From NCBI GenBank assembly GCA_034509425.1, contig JAVTVJ010000130.1, positions 1,481,501 through 1,545,500 on the forward strand: a DNA stretch of 64,000 nt, read 5' to 3'. The notes beneath the pieces are model-generated. The model had not been told where the DNA came from. It saw nothing but the letters and a program-made list of their open reading frames with translations, and ran no database searches. Shown in pieces: positions 19,780-29,800 of the stretch. The translations under genes and the position numbers were made by a program. How positions within the stretch are numbered: position 1 is the first letter of the stretch; each line of letters starts with the position of its first letter. The DNA comes from Eopsaltria australis. Its lineage: Eukaryota; Chordata; Aves; Passeriformes; Petroicidae.

Positions 19780-20010
19780 TGCAAATGATGGCTTTTCATG
19801 TAATCATCATCATAACCTTTCCCATAAGAGACTCTCAAAGTGGTTTCACAGACCTTCCTCGGAACTCATGGAATACTTAGTCATGCTGTAGATATAACTA
19901 CTTATACTGCACACAGGGAGAGGGGATCAGAGGGGTTAAATGTCACTCAGCAAGGCAGGAAAGAGTTGGACAACAACCCGTTTCTCCTGATTCCAGATCC
20001 TGGTGAGTCT
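19780..20010 (-). repeat. Ancient MIR/CORE-SINE-like relic
   Basis: Read on + it follows the reverse complement of a MIR-type SINE. First comes the CTCAAAGTGGTTTCACA segment (the common 'ctcaaagcgctttacaa' part). Then comes an ACACAGGGAGAGG...GGGGTTAAATGTCACTCAGCAA block (the 'gaggttaaatgacttgcccaggtcacacagcaa' part), and then CCCGTTTCTCCTGATTCCAG, near the tRNA-like head. Divergence is high, so subfamily and exact ends are not certain. Confidence 0.5.
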
Positions 20011-22599
20011 TTTGTTACTGAGCACAGATATGTTCATCTGGAATAGCCTCACAAATACATAAACCCCATGAGTATTCACTAAAGCCACTTCCAGCTTCTG
20101 GCCAGAACAGGAATGTAATCAAAAAGGTACTTAAGCATTTCCAGGGCTTCTAAATACGGATGAATAACAAAATAAACAATAAGAATTAAATGATCCAGTT
20201 GTTTATTGAACTACTAAATCCTGTAATTTGACTTCTTGCTTAGCAGACGCTTTCAAATTACATGAGTATCACATCTCACACTCAAATACTGAATCCAAAT
20301 AACAACCCTTGGAAAGTTGTCCTGTGAGTATGAGTGAGTTTGCACATGGATTTGTGTCTTCACCCTCTGATCTCTTTCTTGCACTAACCTCAGCCCTGAC
20401 AGGACCAGGATGAGCCTGCCACCACAGTGACTTCAGCTCCCTTCACGTTCTCTGCATGGCCAGGGCACTGATTGACAAACTGGCTGCTGCCACACCAAGT
20501 ATGGACCAGCAGAGTTGGACTTGCTTTGGATCAGCCCCTCTGTGGCCATGGATTGACACAAAAATTGTAAGAACTAATTTCCTTTGAGACTTACCACTTT
20601 TTCAGCTGTGGCAGAAATTGGCCAAGAGATCCTGAAGGTACAGAAAAGAGGCAGGGGGAGACAAAGACAAACAATTTAATTGAATAAGTGCTATTTCCTT
20701 ATGAAGTTTGGGGTAATAAGCTAAAATGGGTGACAGAGGAGAGAAAGAGAAAAAATTCAGATGTCCTTGAAGTCCAAAGCCCTTGCTCAAGCTCCCATAG
20801 AGGTTTAAAACAGATACAGACAGAAATCTCTTAGAGCCTCTAGGCCAGTATCTGAAGTATGGACAGAGAAGTGATGGATGTTTCAAGATTCAGCCAACAT
20901 AGACAGTAAGAAGTTATACCCCTTTCAAATGCATAACCTATTGAGTTTACTGTTGAAAAGGATTCCCACACAACCTTTTTTCCTTTTTCTTTCTTTTTTC
21001 TTTTTACCCCTGAGAATACATGGCACATTTAAAATTTAAACTGGACAAAATAAGAATAGGTATTCAGCATGGAATGACTCTAAACTGACTCATACAATGA
21101 GAGGGTGACCTAGCAGGCCTTTTTCCTTCCAAGAGATTAAGTCCTATCTGGTGGAAAATGCATCATAGATTAATTAAGTGCCCATGTATTAGTGGCTTTA
21201 TCGTATGACTCACTAATACTGAGTTAACCTTAATATAGGATTCTGAGAATCTTAAGCCAAGGATTTTATTGATTCACATTGTTCTGGCGCAGGTAGTACT
21301 TGAGCTTAATGGATGAAGTCTGCACAGAATTTAGAAAAATCAAAGATTCAAGGCTGATGAGGTAATCAAACGTATTAAGAGGCACCACCGGAGCTGGGCC
21401 AGTCCCTCAGCCACTAGAGGGCAAAGCCACAGCACTGCAATCGGCAGCGCCGTCTGCTCGCCTCTCTCCAAGGCTGTTATCAGCGAGGGCGTTTATTTTA
21501 CAACAAGAACTGGTTAAATGATCACTAAGCCCTTCGCTAGGAACGGCGTTAGTAATGAGCACTTGGAGTGTCGTTTCTGTCGGAGTGTGGCATGCAGGCA
21601 GTTATTAGAAACCGTGCAGAAAAAAAAAGCCAACATTTTCCTCCATGGAACTGCGAATAAAAGCTTCAGTCACCCAAGAGGTTTGCACTCTTAGGCTCAC
21701 AGCACAGGCCTTTCCTACTAGAGGTCAGTAGAAGGCTGAGCACTTGTACCAAGAACTTCATTGGGAAAGTAATGAACATTTTGCTGCAAGGTCTCCTAAT
21801 TTTTTGATGGTACCAGATCAGACCGAGAGACTCCTGAATGCTTCAATGACAGATTTTGGAGACGTCCAGAGCGTTATGTACAATCCCCTACCCAAGTCAG
21901 CCTTTGACCTTCTAATATCAAGGATTCTTGTTCTCTCCACTGGTTCTTGCCCTCTCCTGTGCAATGCATGTTATCAAGCATCTATTCTCTGCTCACACTA
22001 AATTTCCCATTGCGCTTTTCAGAGATCAGGTGTGGGTCAGCTTTGGTATGGACCTGAGAGACTGCTTGGCACAAGATCACTGTGCTGTCTGTGACAGTGG
22101 CCAGAAGCAGATGCCAGAGGAGGAGTTTAGTAGCAGGATAATCTTATAGTCACACTTGTCAGGAGTAACCTCCCAACTCCCAGCAATGTATGTCTCAGGC
22201 TTCCTGAGTGAGAAAAGTTCTCTTGGCATGCAATATGCTTCAAAGGCTTTGCCTTCTGTGAACAAGTCCACCCATCCCTTCAACCATTGTAAACACTGCC
22301 ATCCCCACGGCTGCTCCCGTCATGTGCTGCACAGCACATGAGCTGTGTCAGATGATGCTGAAATGGATGACAGGTTGTTACTTCTTAGTGCCCAAGGAAA
22401 TCAACTTCTGCATAGACAAGCAGCCAGAATCCACAGCTACAGACACAGTTTTACCTCCCGGGGAGCAGACTTACAGGAGTGAACTCCTGCTTCTGTTAAA
22501 ATTGAATTTTTACAACCTCCTGATTTTGACATTCCCAGTGCTGGGAAATCCAGCTTGTCCTGTCCTAAACTGTCTTGGTGATTAATTACCTTCCCTGGT
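20011..22599. other. Intergenic DNA with a CpG-richer patch at 21,360-21,660
   Basis: No gene is recognised. Most is AT-rich unique sequence. The patch at 21,360-21,660 has more CpG than its surroundings and holds a CTCF-like site (listed separately). A 20-base near-palindrome lies at 22,321-22,340. Confidence 0.65.
21411..21425 (+). promoter_or_regulatory. CTCF-like binding site
   Basis: CCACTAGAGGGCAAA fits the CTCF core CCASYAGRKGGCRS at all but the last position. It lies in a locally CpG-richer patch midway between the two genes, a plausible place for an insulator. Occupancy is not known. Confidence 0.5.
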
Positions 22600-23640
22600 A
22601 GAAGACCTCACAGGAAGATGAATACATCTGCATACACTCACTGAGTCTTGGAGGTCCTTAAAATCTGTGATTGAGTCACCCCTTCACCTTCTTTTTTGAC
22701 ACTAAAATAGATTTAACATTTTCACTTACAGTCTAAATCATTCTTGCTGATCTTCTCTGAACCATCTCTCTTTCAGCCTCTATTAAGGAATTTGGGTATC
22801 AGACTTCAGGAGCAGTGAGACTAGTACCAGAAAAATAAATACAGACATGTTTCTATATTCTCCTGTTTATAAACCCAAGGACTGCATAATCCTCTTGGCT
22901 ATGGCACCACACCACCTGCTTATTTTCTTCTGATTATATGTGATGATTCTTGAGGTTTCTGAGCACAATTTTTCTCATCCTATAATCACTCTCTCTATTC
23001 CTTGGTGCATGTTTTTACATTTGGCTGTAGAGAAATGCACATTACTTGTTATCAAGCTGTCTCAGCTACTTGCAGCATGACTTGTTATTTATGAATCCCT
23101 ATTGCTTACATCACTTGCAAACTCTTTAAGTGATGATTTTATGTGTCTCTTAGAGCCATTAATATCAATACAGTGCAGTGTAGAACTAATTGCCATAGGA
23201 TGCAGAAACACATTCTTTGATGATGACTTTTTATTTTCCCACTTTGTAACTGTCAGTTAGTTAGAGTCTCAGCAGTTTAATATGTGCTGTGATGAGTCTG
23301 TATCATTTTGGCTTCTTAATTAAAATGCTGCAAGTTACCAGAACAAATATTTTGCAGACCTACTTACCTTCATCAACCAAACTTGTAATGCCATTAAAAA
23401 AAATCAAATTATTTTTGCAAGATTCATTTTCCACATTAATTTGCATTTATTGTGTTTCCACCCTTTAATTCCTTTTTAATCAAGTAATGTAGATAATGTC
23501 CCATTTTATTACCCAGAATTCTTGTCAGTCTGGCAGGTTGTAATTACCTTGGTCACCTTGTTTACCCTTTTAAAATATTGGTACAATATTTCATCCAGCC
23601 CTCTGGAACTTCAACAATGTTCCAAGATTTATTGAAAATC

Positions 23641-23710
23641 AACATTAATGGTCTGAAGATACTCTGTGCCAGTGCAACATTAATGGTCTGAAGATACTCT
23701 GTGCCAGTGC
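23641..23710. repeat. Perfect 35-bp tandem duplication
   Basis: Bases 23,641-23,675 and 23,676-23,710 are identical (AACATTAATGG...GCCAGTGC). The copy lies inside the CR1 relic and 35 is not a multiple of three, so it arose after the element stopped coding. Two identical copies in otherwise diverged DNA imply a recent event or an assembly error. Confidence 0.95.
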
Positions 23711-23811
23711 TTTTAACACTTTTGGATGCAAGTTACCTGCACCTGCTGATCGCCAACTTCCTTAACATCTGTTTAACATCCTCCTCAGTGCTTATTGTAA
23801 TGGAATGTACT

Positions 23812-23835
23812 TCATCATCATCATCATCATCATCA
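23812..23835. repeat. (TCA)8 microsatellite
   Basis: Eight uninterrupted TCA units. It lies in the CR1 relic, where the minus strand reads as a run of GAT codons just before the EEDVKQ segment. Confidence 0.95.
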
Positions 23836-24060
23836 GATATTTTTGTATCATCTGGATCTTCCTGAAAATAGACCAGGAATAGTTATTGAGTTCTGCCTTT
23901 CCTACATTGTTGTTGACCATTGCACTATTTCTACCTAGGAACAGAGTGAAGCCACTATGAAACTTCCTCTTCCCCCAGGTTTCTGCAAGTTTCACCACGT
24001 AGTTTAAAAATCCTCTTATTTGTCCTTAACTCTGTTGCTCAAAGATTACTCTGGCATCAT

Positions 24061-25589
24061 TTTGAATCCCTAGAATTCCCTGGAACTCCTAGATCCCAGT
24101 GTACATATGCTGTTACACACATCTTTGTATTGACCCTATAACTCTGCAACCAGGGCACCTCAGAACTTCCCCTCGTATTTCTAACTGTGGTTCTCTCACC
24201 CCTTTTCCCATTCACTGCCTTTTGCAAATCCAAGTATCCTCTTCTCTCTGCTCTCCTTTATGCCTTTTCCTAGGTAGCTTCTCATAAAGAGCTGGGGAAA
24301 AGTGGCAAATACTTGGGAAAAGAGGTGGCAAGCTCAATACCAAGCTGTCATGTGGGATACTATCGAACACCATTTCTTATGACAACGCTGTGGAGGCCCA
24401 TGGACATGGAAGAGCTGCAGATAGGTTTTGGAGAGTTTGTAACTCGGACACTTGTGCCAAGTGAAAGGTCATAGGCCTTGTCTTACAGCTTTGCTGTGGC
24501 TTGGGATCAAAATTATTGGTTTGGTTTGTACACAGTGCTTCTCACTATCAGTATTGAAATGTTTCCTCTCCTAGCAGAGGGAGCACGTCGAGAACACAGG
24601 ATGGGCCATCTCCCTGCTCTAAGCTCAGGTGTCTGGCACCACAACTGCCTGGAGCAGCACCCTGGGGTTTGTGGAGTTTGCTGCTCCTGTAGATACATCT
24701 TCATTAGGAGCAAGTCAGGTGGCATCCAAAATACCCAGGAGGGATGGGGAATGAGACCGTGTCCCATCACCTTAACTCACAGAGATGTTTCCCATTGCTC
24801 CTAACTCCCGTTTTGCATGCTTTCATGTGACAGCCTTCTTGCAAAACAGCCAGTTATGACACCCTTCAGGAAAAACCTCTCCGTGTTTGGTGAGAAGACA
24901 TCCCAATGAATGGCTGTATCCAGAGGAATAAAAGTAGAACAAAATTATGGCAGCAATATGCCTCTGTGAGGCATTTGAAGATGGCAAAGCTATGCACTTG
25001 CATGCATTTGCCCAGAGGTTATGGACTGTTACAGCGCTCACTCTTTAATTTATTTCCTTTTTTTTGGTCAGGCATATTGTGTGTTTATCAGTCTGAGGTG
25101 TTTCATGAGAATTATTTCAAGGACAGTTATTGTGTATTGCACAAATCTGAACCCCTCATCTGTGCTTCACAAGTATGACACCACTAATTGCTAAAGAGAT
25201 AGCAAGTTGGGGTTAACCAGGAATGCTTTATGGGAAAAAATAAATTCCATCTCCATTAACATGCTGCTCCCAGCTATGATGGATGAGCATTTTTTATCTC
25301 CTCAGCTATTTGCCCATGGATTGATGATTCAGTTGATTGGGAGTATCTCATATTTTCTGCTTGAAAAGCACATAGTTCCACCAAAATCAATGAATAAACA
25401 TTAAGTGCTTCCCTTTCATTTCAAGCGGGATGGGCTGATGCTCTTGGAGCAAGGAGCCCTAGATTTTATCACCGGGGCTCATTACCCTGCATTCACTGAC
25501 ATATGTGGGAAGTTAATGGAGAAGCCCAACCTGCTGGAAAGTGATGGCCTGTAAGTGTGAAGGCCTGGGAAGAGGCAATGGCCGTGCAT
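24061..25589. other. Intergenic DNA upstream of the ZFYVE9 CpG island
   Basis: No gene is recognised. An acceptor-like pyrimidine tract ending CCTAG at 24,273 is followed by a 66-codon open stretch on + (24,274-24,474); it is treated as a low-grade finding. Confidence 0.6.
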
Positions 25590-25718
25590 TAGCACCCGCC
25601 ACACTCACCTTTCCCTCCTTCCTGGGCTGACATGGCACTGCTGCGGCTGGGAGCTCACGGACCTGCACAAGGGTGAGGGGACAGCGACTCCTTCCCATTC
25701 CCCGGCACCAAGCGAGCC

Positions 25719-25852
25719 CTTCCTGAGGGGGAACCGAGGCGAGGGGCTCCTGAAGCGAGGGATGAGCGGTTCCTGAAGCAAGTAAGGGGTTCTTGAGGCA
25801 AGAGTTTCCTGAGACGAGGAGTGAGGGGTTCCAGAAGCGCGGGGTGAGGGTG
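25719..25852. repeat. Degenerate short tandem repeat (16-23 bp units)
   Basis: The core TTCCTGAAGC-GAGG recurs with changes at about 25,748, 25,771, 25,791, 25,807 and 25,830 (spacings 23, 20, 16, 23). Units such as GAGGGGCTCCTGAAGCGAGG and GAGGGGTTCCAGAAGCGCGG show the relation. It sits at the upstream shore of the CpG island. Confidence 0.6.
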
Positions 25853-26135
25853 AGGCTGCAGGCGGCGGTGAGGGCGCGCTGTGCCGGTTCGCAGCCCGGG
25901 ACCGGCCCGCGGCACACGCAGGGAGTGACATTTCCTGGAGTTCCCGAGCTCCCGCAGCCAGGCGGAGAGTCCTGCTCCCGGCATGGGCGGCCGCCTCCTC
26001 TTGGAGAGACAACGGGTGAGACTCCGAGCGCAAGGTCACGGTTTGGCGTCACTTCTCAGCTCGCCATCGCGGCTTCTGTGGGCAACGAGCGCGTTTGTTT
26101 GTCGATGTTTGGTGTGCGTGGTTTTCTGGTTTTGT

Positions 26136-26219
26136 GGGGGGGGGGGCTTATGCTTTTTTTTTTTTTGTCTTTTTTTTTATGTGTGTGTTTGTTGTGTTTC
26201 TATTTTTTTTTTTTTTTAA
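26136..26219. repeat. G11 run followed by T-rich low-complexity tract
   Basis: Eleven consecutive G at 26,136-26,146, then several long T runs to about 26,218. It is simple-sequence DNA inside the CpG island and a likely place for sequencing-length errors. Confidence 0.9.
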
Positions 26220-26733
26220 TTTCTGGAAGCCTCTTTGCTGAGGACCGAACGTGTCTGCCAGCGGATGGCTCCGTGCCTCGCACCTCTCGGGGCGGCCGAG
26301 GGCGTCCCGCAGGACGGGGTGCCCCTCTCCGCTTGCGGAGCCACTCAACATGAAATGGCGAAATAACACACGGACGGTACCCAGCCGCGAGTGCTTCTCA
26401 CCAGGTTCTGTGGAGTGGTCACCCTCCACACCCGCTGCAGCCGGTGCCCGGGGGCGCGTCCCTCGGCCGCGGGGCAGCGGCAGCGCCCGGTGGCGGCGGT
26501 GGGTGCCCGGTGCCGCCCCCCGTCCCTGTGTGTGTGGCTGCGGGGGCCGCGGGCTCGGCGGGTCCCCGCGGGGACAGAGCGGCTCCCGCTGTCCGCCCGC
26601 TGCGGGGCTGTCGGTGCGGGGGTTCCGGCGCGGAGCCCGAGCCCGGTGCGGAGCCCGCGGCGCGGGGCGGGGGCGCGGCAGCTCCGCGCCGCCTCCCCGG
26701 TGGTGCCGCAGTGCCGTGCGCTGCCGCCGGGGC

Positions 26734-26748
26734 CGGGCAGGGGGCGCT
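26734..26748 (+). promoter_or_regulatory. CTCF-like site in the promoter island
   Basis: CGGGCAGGGGGCGCT keeps the strongly conserved AGGGGGCGCT half of the CTCF core but departs from it at the CCA end. It lies about 130 bases before the putative start of coding in exon 1. Moderate motif evidence only. Confidence 0.35.
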
Positions 26749-26779
26749 GCTGCCGGGCGCTGCGGCGGCCTTGGCCGCG

Positions 26780-26898
26780 GAGGCAGCGAGCGAGCCCGGC
26801 TGGCGGCGGCGAGGGCGCGCCGGCCCCCAGCGCTCCCGGGGTGGACCCGGGAGATCCCCCTCGCCATGCAGACCCGGCGGCGCCTGCTGCCTCCCGAG
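26780..26898 (+). other. ZFYVE9: Putative ZFYVE9 first exon (5' UTR), 5' end unknown
   Basis: A strong donor, GAG|GTGAGTGAG, ends the exon at 26,898 within the CpG island. The 5' end given here is arbitrary. The exon contains an ATG at 26,866 in a fair context (CTCGCCATGC) opening an upstream reading frame that stays open to the donor. The assignment rests on position and the donor and needs transcript support. Confidence 0.45.
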
Positions 26899-29800
26899 GT
26901 GAGTGAGCGGCGTGCGGCGCGCCGCCCGCGGGCCCGGGAGGCCGGGGTACCCCGCTCCCCAGGCCCCTGCCGCCCGCAGCGAGGCCCCGCGGGCGGGCGG
27001 GCGGGGAGGGCTCCGGCGCCTCGGCGGAGCCCCCGTATCGCGGACAGCGCCCCGGGCCTGCGGGCTCCGGGCGCCCCCTCGCCCCGCCGCCCTTGTCCTC
27101 CGCACGCCACCAAGGGGAAGGCAGCGGTCGCTCCCCAGCCCTCCCCGGCGGTCGCCTGGTCCTCCGAGCCCTCTCGCCGCCGTTCCCCCTCCGTCCCCGG
27201 GCGGCCGGGCTGGGTGACCCGCACGCCCGGGGCACCTTTCTCCCCTTGGCGGCGATGCCGGGGATGGGGAAGGAGCTGCCGCTCCCCCCGGGACGCCCCG
27301 TGTGCCGGCGCGGGGCAGGGCGAGGTTGTGCCCGGGCAGCCGCGGCTGCCGGCCCGGGCGGGGGAGGATCCCTGTTTCCATCTCGTGCCCTTTTTATGGC
27401 CTGATCTCCGCTCTCTCCCCGGGCAGGGAATGTTACTTGCTCATCGCGATGTGTAACAAGTCACTCCTGCAATGGTGGTAGTGGTGGAGGGGGATGGGGA
27501 GAGCGGGCGGGATGCGTTTTATAACATCCCTAATTACGTGAAATTGTGGTCATGTCTCACTCTAAGAATAACTGGCACTCTTGGCATGTCAAGACTTTTT
27601 GCAGAGGTGGGCTAGTTTCTTGATTGTAAATGTTATGGCTAAATAGGTGCCTATGGCAGAGCGTGGCTCAAGAAATGTTTTTATCTTCTGAACCAGACAG
27701 AGGAACAAGTAGCAGATGGAAATTGATAGACTTTATGTTTTCGTGTTAACGATCTTCTTTATTTATAGACAGGGTATTCCTTATTATTTTGTGACAGAGG
27801 TTTTTCAGAGGGTGTCATTTTTACACATATTTTCATTCAGTTCAGACATTAAAAGTTAACCAAATTCCGTCAGTCTTCTTATTAAGTGTGGTTGTCTCAG
27901 ATTAGAATTTCTGAATAACGCTGCCCTCAATTTTCGGGTCCAGGCTGAACCCAAACCCGGAAGGAGCCGCGTACAAAGAAATAAAATAGTATTAATAAAA
28001 AAGATGTTCTACCTGAATAAAAGCTTTTATTTTCTTTGGGCAGCATTTAACTGACTAGGCAAGGCTTTAAAGCATTGTAATTAACTTTTATTAGCAAGGA
28101 ATTTTTGATTGCATGGAATGAATCCAGATTTTAGATACACCTTCAGTGGCTGAAACATCCAAATCCTTTGTTACTGCCTGAGCCCTCCATGTGCTTCTTT
28201 TTATAAAGTTACAGCATGTGATGCAAAATGAGAAGAACAGTCTCCTTGACCCAAGAGAGACAAATTTTAAAATCTCTTCAGAGGTTGGGGGGATCTGAAA
28301 TGGAAGCTGTAAAAGGTCTAAAATTTCAAACAAGCCTCCCTCTCTAACTGAAGCCCTGATCAACCCTGAACAAGTTACCATGTTCTGACACACTGTGATT
28401 TATTTACATTGCTTTATGGTGCCTCCTTTAGTGTGTGTGAGAAAGGAAGAAACCCACCCCAAAACCGCCGTGCTGACTCCTGATATTGGGTGTTATTTTT
28501 GTGTGTTAGCTTTGAGTCAGTTACGAGGCTGGGGATTAAACACTTTCAAGCACACACTCATTTCAGGATCTGAGGCCTGGGGCTAAGGCTGAGATGAAAT
28601 ACAGTTTTTTTAGCTTGGCTTAAAGTCTGACTGTGATTGTCTCAGGGAACAAAGGTAGAGACTGAACAAAGATGCAGTATTAAAACTTGTGGCCAAAGAA
28701 TGATAAGCTTTTAATGTCTGTTGTAGTCTGTCCACTCGCTGTGCCGGCTTTGGCAGAAAACAGCTTGCTAGTTTTTTGGTTTACAGGCTATAGAAAATTA
28801 CCTGGAAATTATTTTGGTAGAGGATTAGAGTGGCCTTTTGATTTTGAATACAAGTGAGGTTTTGGGAAGAAGTTGTGTGTTCATGTTTTGTTGATCAGAA
28901 AAAGCTTTTTGATATATTAAGCTGAGAATCTTCCAAGTGAAACTGCTTTTAGCTGAAAATCAGTTGAGGAATGATAGTTTCAGTGCACAGTTAGTCTGTG
29001 TGCTGATGCATCTGTGATCTTTTCCAGAACACTGTTGTAAGATGCCAGTATATTCATAGGCTTCTTTGAAAGTGTTATATAAAGGCTAATGTTTATTTTT
29101 GTAATGTGATTGAGATTAAAGAAATTGAACGGTGGCCTGTTTATAGTTCTATTTGTGATTCTTTAGGAGGCTTGAACTTTTAAATGGACAGAAATGTGAA
29201 CTAATATGCTTGGTTTTCCCTCCTGTTGTTTCTGTAAAGCATTGAGAAAGGTACAATGATACCACAAGTTGACAAAGCTTTTTGTATTGATAAGCAATAG
29301 AAGGTCAAAAGTAAATGGCTGAAAGTAACTGAAAGTGTTGAGTTTTAGGTGATAGAGACAGCTTTTACTTCTGTGTTGGGTTGAAGTGTTGGCTTTATCT
29401 TGCAGTAGTGGGAAAATTGTACCAATTAATGTAAATGGATGGGAAGTTATAAAATATATATCAAGGCTCTTTCAAATCCAGTAGTTTCTACTTGAATTGG
29501 AATTCAGGAAAAATAGAATTCAGGATACATATTGATACAACTTTTTTGTCTAATGACTAGAGCAAAACATGCTACATAATAACCTAAAAGTAGCACACTG
29601 AAAAGTCAGTGTGATTAAAGTAAATGACCCTTATCATAATGCACACAAATATAATTTTTATGTAAAGAATAATTATTTGTCTTATCTCTATAAATAATTT
29701 TATTTTTACAAACAAGTAAAATACTTTCCTACTTACGATTTGTTTGGCTGAGTTTCACTTAAGCTGCTATTCTGATTGCCATAGCAGACAGGTAGAATAG

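Larger units (their letters stand above)
22600..24060 (-). mobile_element. Decayed CR1/L3-type LINE, reverse-transcriptase ORF2 relic
   Basis: On the minus strand, broken frames follow CR1 ORF2 in order. Near 23,900 there is KAELNNYSWSIF (CR1 'KAEvLNaFFasVF'), and near 23,770 EEDVKQMLRKL. Near 23,735-23,600 come GNLHPKVLKALAQSIF and then LIFNKSWNIVEVPEGW (CR1 'IIFEKSW..GEVPEDW'). Near 23,540-23,500 are remnants of 'NYRPVSLTSIPGK', and near 23,380-23,340 NLIFFNGITSLVDEGK. Further down are remnants of the FADDTK box (about 23,120), 'GKCKVLHLG' (about 23,020) and the 'RVQRRATKMI' tail (about 22,750). Many stops and frameshifts show it is long dead. The endonuclease end is missing or unrecognisable, as is the 3' tail repeat. 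Confidence 0.8.
25590..27520 (+). promoter_or_regulatory. ZFYVE9: CpG island, probable ZFYVE9 promoter
   Basis: Base composition changes abruptly from AT-rich to very GC- and CpG-rich, peaking at 26,430-27,400, and returns to AT-rich by about 27,530. It is the only such island in the window and lies upstream of the ZFYVE9 coding exons on the same strand. No TATA box is evident, as expected for a CpG-island promoter of a widely expressed gene. The exact transcription start cannot be read. Long open frames inside it, on both strands, reflect GC richness. Confidence 0.8.

Noticed and set aside
25513..26052. Minus-strand frames of 109-179 codons upstream of ZFYVE9, suggesting a divergent gene
   Set aside because: They have low-complexity Pro/Arg/Ser composition, mutually overlapping frames and no recognisable domain. 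A divergent non-coding transcript is possible but not shown.
26148..27456. Long open frames on both strands of the CpG island (for example 358 codons on minus, 401 on plus)
   Set aside because: They overlap each other, are extremely Arg/Pro/Gly/Ala-rich, and have no domains. Stop codons are simply rare in this GC-rich DNA.
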